Below, in pieces: positions 60,939-64,000 of a DNA stretch of 64,000 nucleotides. The stretch is from contig CM067081.1 in the NCBI GenBank assembly GCA_034008185.1, positions 156,828,258-156,892,257 of the forward strand. Reading direction: 5' to 3'. A program made the position numbers and the translations under genes. This stretch comes from Gorsachius magnificus. Its lineage: Eukaryota; Chordata; Aves; Pelecaniformes; Ardeidae. Position 1 is the first letter of the stretch; each line of letters opens with the position of its first letter. The notes under the pieces are model-generated. The model was not told where the DNA came from and did not search any database. It saw nothing but the letters and a program-made list of their open reading frames with translations.

Positions 60939-61523
60939 AAAAAACCCAAACCCAAAGAACACCCCCTTTCCCCCTGCCAAAACCAAACAAGCAAACAACT
61001 CCAAGAAACAACAGTGAAAATCTTTTATGTAGAGATGGCCTAAAAGTTTTATTTAGTTCCATGTGTGCTTTGTTTTGTATTAAGAAAACAATACTTTTAA
61101 AACAGAGGTTTCCATGGAAAATAATGAATGTACTTTCTTGAATATTCCTCCTGTGTTGGAAGAACTGCAAACATATTTATCATGAAATGGTAAAAATGTC
61201 TCTTTGTAATGGAAATGAATGTGCTTTTTGATCTGTTTTTTCCTTTCCCTCTGTTTTAGCAGAAAGGTTTGGATTACCTTTATTAAATGGTTCTCAGGAG
61301 TTTAGTAGTGTGGTGTGAATAGGGGGTAAATTCTCCAGCCCTCTGTGCAGAACACCTTATGCCTAAGTTTCTGTCCAGTAACAAATTCATGTATTTCTAC
61401 TGAGTTTTCTAGAGTAGTGTTTTAAGTTATTTTTATAAACTCCTATGTAACTGCAGGATTTTTAAACGTTCTGTATGGTATCAAGAACGGTCTGTGGTGG
61501 TATTTTTTCTGGCCAGTTTATTA

Positions 61524-61529
61524 AATAAA
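61524..61529 (+). terminator. TXNRD1: distal polyadenylation signal
   Basis: AATAAA within TTAAATAAATGG, followed by TGCACAAACAGATGCTC. It is the last canonical signal before sequence without further gene features, and is the likely end of the long transcript at about 61545. Confidence 0.55.
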
Positions 61530-61550
61530 TGGAATATTTGCACAAACAGA

Positions 61551-62347
61551 TGCTCATTTTGATGCCTCTTCCAAGCAAAGAAACCAGGTGACAGCAAGAC
61601 AGTGGGGGTTTTTTAAAGGCCAGAATAGGGCACCTTGACAAACCCAGGTGTGATTTCCTTCAGTCTTTTGAATTTTGAAGGTAGGTATTTCCCTCAGAAA
61701 CAGGGTTTGGGCTATTTTATGTGCTTTTTTTTTTTGCATGTTAAACATATGAGAAGGACATACTTAAAAATAAGGAATTAGTTAGGAAACCAACCTTCAA
61801 TTGTTTGCACTAGCTGCCATCTATAGAACTTCTGAAAACCCCGGAGTACAGGTTCCTGAGCCGTTCAGCAGTGTAGCTGTTCATGTTTAAGCACATGTGT
61901 AGCAGCATTGTTTTCAAACAAGTATGTAAGGAAGTCAGATCCCAGAGCACAGGGAATAAAGACATGCATGAGCTTGGCTTTGCAAGATCAGAGCCACGTG
62001 TATCTGTTCCTGTGGGTCATGTATCATCATTAATAACATGCCTTTTTACCCTACTGACGTTACAATTCAGTAGTTGTTTTTGACTACTTTTATTTTTACT
62101 TTAAATTTAAAACTGGGAGGCTTTTTTTTGCAGGGCTTTTCTTTTACCAAAAGGAAAACATTTTCTGATGCGTATTTCTGTGTCATCTGTGCATGATAGT
62201 AGAGATACATAATATATGATAACATCACATAAGGATGTATTAAATGCCAAAGCAAAGTATTTAATGTTTATATCAAATTAAATATATATTTGGTAATGCA
62301 TGCTTTGAAAGTATATATTAGAAAACGTAATAAATGGTATTTATATT
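61551..62347. other. downstream intergenic, nothing recognised
   Basis: AT-rich sequence between the TXNRD1 3' end and a CR1 tail. No gene or RNA was recognised. Confidence 0.5.
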
Positions 62348-62735
62348 CATAGAATCATAGAATCATAGAATGTTTTGGGTTGGAAGGGACCCCTAGAGGT
62401 CATCTAGTCCAAACCCCCCTGCAGTGAGCAGGGACACCGCTAACCAGATCAGGTTGCTCAGAGCCCCATCCAACCTGGCCTTGAATGTTTCCAGGGATGG
62501 GGCCTCCACCACCTCTCTGGGCAACCTGTTCCAGTGTTTCACCACCCTCGTTGTAAAGAATTTCCTCCTTATATCCAGTCTAAACCTACCCTGCTTCAGT
62601 TTAAAACCATTACCCCTTGTCCTGTCACAGCTGGCCCTACTAAAAAGATTTTCCCCATCTTTCCTATAGGCCCCCTTTAGGTACTGAAAGGCCGTAATCA
62701 GGTCTCCCCGCAGCCTTCTCTTCTCCAGGCTGGAA
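62348..62735 (-). repeat. CR1 LINE 3' fragment
   Basis: The minus-strand insertion starts with three ATAGAATC units, then GTTTTGGGTTGGAAGGGACC and TGTTTCCAGGGATGGGGCCT. It ends within the reverse-transcriptase C-terminal region (CTTCTCTTCTCCAGGCTGGA). It belongs to a different CR1 subfamily from the copies at 10594, 15272 and 32150, judged by the AAGGGACCCCTAGAGGTCAT block. The tail repeats are well kept. Confidence 0.93.
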
Positions 62736-64000
62736 GCTTCAGCTCATATTCATTAGCTATTAACTTTTTTTTTGGCACTCTTAACTGGAGTGCAAGTGTG
62801 AATCATCTTAAGGTATTACGGATAAAAACGCAGACAGCAAATTTCACTCACTTCAGCAGGGAATTAGTGGAGTTTCACTGACAGCTCCAAGAATTACTTC
62901 TTTTTTAAACTCCCCCACCCCAACTGATCATTCCCCTTTTTACCCCTCTCCCCCTGGGAGGGAGTTGTTGGCATGATCTCAACTTTTCCTGTTGGTCTTG
63001 TGCTTCAAACTTGCATCCTGCCTGCCCTCCTTCAGGACCTGCTGCCTGCCCGGAGTCCCAGCGCGGGAGGCTCTCTGGTTGTAGAGCCGTACGGTGGGGC
63101 AGGACCAGGTTCAGGCAAGGCCGATCTCCTGAATATCTCCTGGGCTCTGGAGGTGTTCACGGTAGGGTGAGTGTCTTGCTGTGCCTCGTGGGAAGGCCTT
63201 GCACTCGTGTGAAGCCTGGTGATGATGGCGTCTCTGGCTGCGCTTCTGCGGCACGTCCCTTGCCTTGCCATGCCACGTGGCGGCTGGTGGATGACTGTGG
63301 GAGAAGAGCCATGGCTGTGCGCTGCTGGTGCACACCGTGCCAATGCAAGGGTGTGAAGAAGGGGCCAGATGGATGAGGCTTTTAGGGAAGACTCGATAGA
63401 CTCCTTTCAGGTCAAAATACGGTGTAAATGCTTGTGGTAAAACGGCAGCTCTGCCAAGAGTGAAGTTTCAGGAGCCCTTTTCTCTCTGAAAACGGGCTTT
63501 TCTGATTGCTCAGTTGTCCTCTGCGTGGGATGGTGTGAGACTGCTTTCTTGCCAAGGCCTGTGTGGCCTCCAAAGATAAATTAAACCTATAAAAAAACAG
63601 AAAAGAAGGCCCCACGGGATCTGCCATACCACTAGCCTCCCTTCTGCATGCACAAAGGGGCAAAAGGGTCCTGGAAGATTCCCCTTCCAGTTTGGGGGCT
63701 GCCAGCAGGGAGGTGGGAGTGGAGCAGGGGCATTGATCAGCGAGGGCGGGAGGGCACCGTGTGGGGCCGTGGTGTGAGGTGGGAAGGGTCATAGGTGGGG
63801 AGAGGCGAAGGCACAGTGCAGGGCAGCAGCTGCCGTGTTGCCCGTGAGGGGAGGAACAGAGGGCTTGGGTGGGGTTGGGGTGGCTGAGAGCCCTCCCCAG
63901 AGACCCCTGAGCTTGGGAAATGCGGGAGGGCCTCTGCAGCGAGGGGGCTGCCTTTCGGCTGGGCCCATCCATGCGGGGCCTGTGGGAGCCTGCAGATTTA
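62736..64000. other. downstream intergenic, GC-rich end
   Basis: From about 63000 the sequence becomes GC-rich, with G-runs on the + strand near 63650-63930. Open frames up to 186 codons on the minus strand (63412-63972) are rich in Pro, Ser and Cys and show no family motif or splice borders. They are read as composition effects. No gene was recognised. Confidence 0.5.

Larger units (their letters stand above)
59954..61550 (+). other. TXNRD1: TXNRD1 3' UTR
   Basis: Sequence from the stop to the last likely poly(A) site. It contains the SECIS, three AATAAA signals (60827, 60933, 61524) and scattered ATTTA pentamers (for example 61051-61055 and 61175-61179). Mammalian TXNRD1 mRNA carries AU-rich instability elements, and these pentamers may be the equivalent, but they are few. 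The true end is inferred. Confidence 0.75.

Noticed and set aside
63412..63972. 186-codon open frame on the minus strand
   Set aside because: It is rich in Pro, Ser and Cys, lies in a GC-rich block, has no domain, no splice borders and no neighbouring exon. It is a composition effect.

Overview
The window comes from a vertebrate nuclear genome, almost certainly a bird. The repeats are CR1 LINEs with the avian-type 3' end (ATTCTATG units), there is one retroviral LTR of a type common in birds, and introns are short for a vertebrate. Exons are small, lie on the + strand and have GT/AG borders. No bacterial, viral or CRISPR-type gene organisation is present. The gene call comes from reading translated exons and from remembered family knowledge; no database search was run.

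The one protein-coding gene that can be read in full is thioredoxin reductase 1 (TXNRD1), a selenoenzyme. Thirteen coding exons between 35443 and 59953 join without a frame error into 499 codons plus stop. The FAD motif, the Cys59/Cys64 redox pair, the NADPH-fold glycine motif, His472/Glu477 and the C-terminal Gly-Cys-Sec-Gly end all fall at the residue numbers known for vertebrate TrxR1. The selenocysteine codon is the in-frame TGA at 59945-59947, and a SECIS element lies about 255 bases past the stop at 60208-60261. A further upstream exon (30819-30928) joins in frame and encodes the C-terminal part of the glutaredoxin-like extension found in long TrxR1 isoforms. The matching CxxC-bearing exon was not found.

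Layout: 1-6150 holds no recognised gene and one CR1 fragment. 6170-7860 is a strong CpG island with CCAAT boxes and a YY1-type site; from vertebrate synteny it may be the promoter of NFYB on the minus strand, but no NFYB exon was seen. 7861-17600 is gene-poor and carries two minus-strand CR1 copies. 17660-18370 is a second CpG island and the best candidate for the TXNRD1 promoter. 18371-35406 is 5' intron sequence with two NRF2/NF-E2-like motifs, the glutaredoxin-type exon and a long sense-strand CR1 with an open reverse-transcriptase frame. 35407-59953 is the TXNRD1 coding body, with a probable solo LTR and a decayed CR1 inside the intron at 48663-52067. 59954-61550 is the 3' UTR with several polyadenylation signals. 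61551-64000 is downstream sequence with one CR1 tail and a GC-rich stretch.

Functionally the window is a single-gene locus. TXNRD1 uses NADPH and FAD to reduce thioredoxin in the cytosol, and its expression depends on selenium through UGA recoding. No undescribed multi-gene system is visible. The points most worth following up are the decayed glutaredoxin exon, a possible in-frame cassette exon beside it, the stress-response-like motifs in the first intron and the CR1 copies that differ in catalytic residues.
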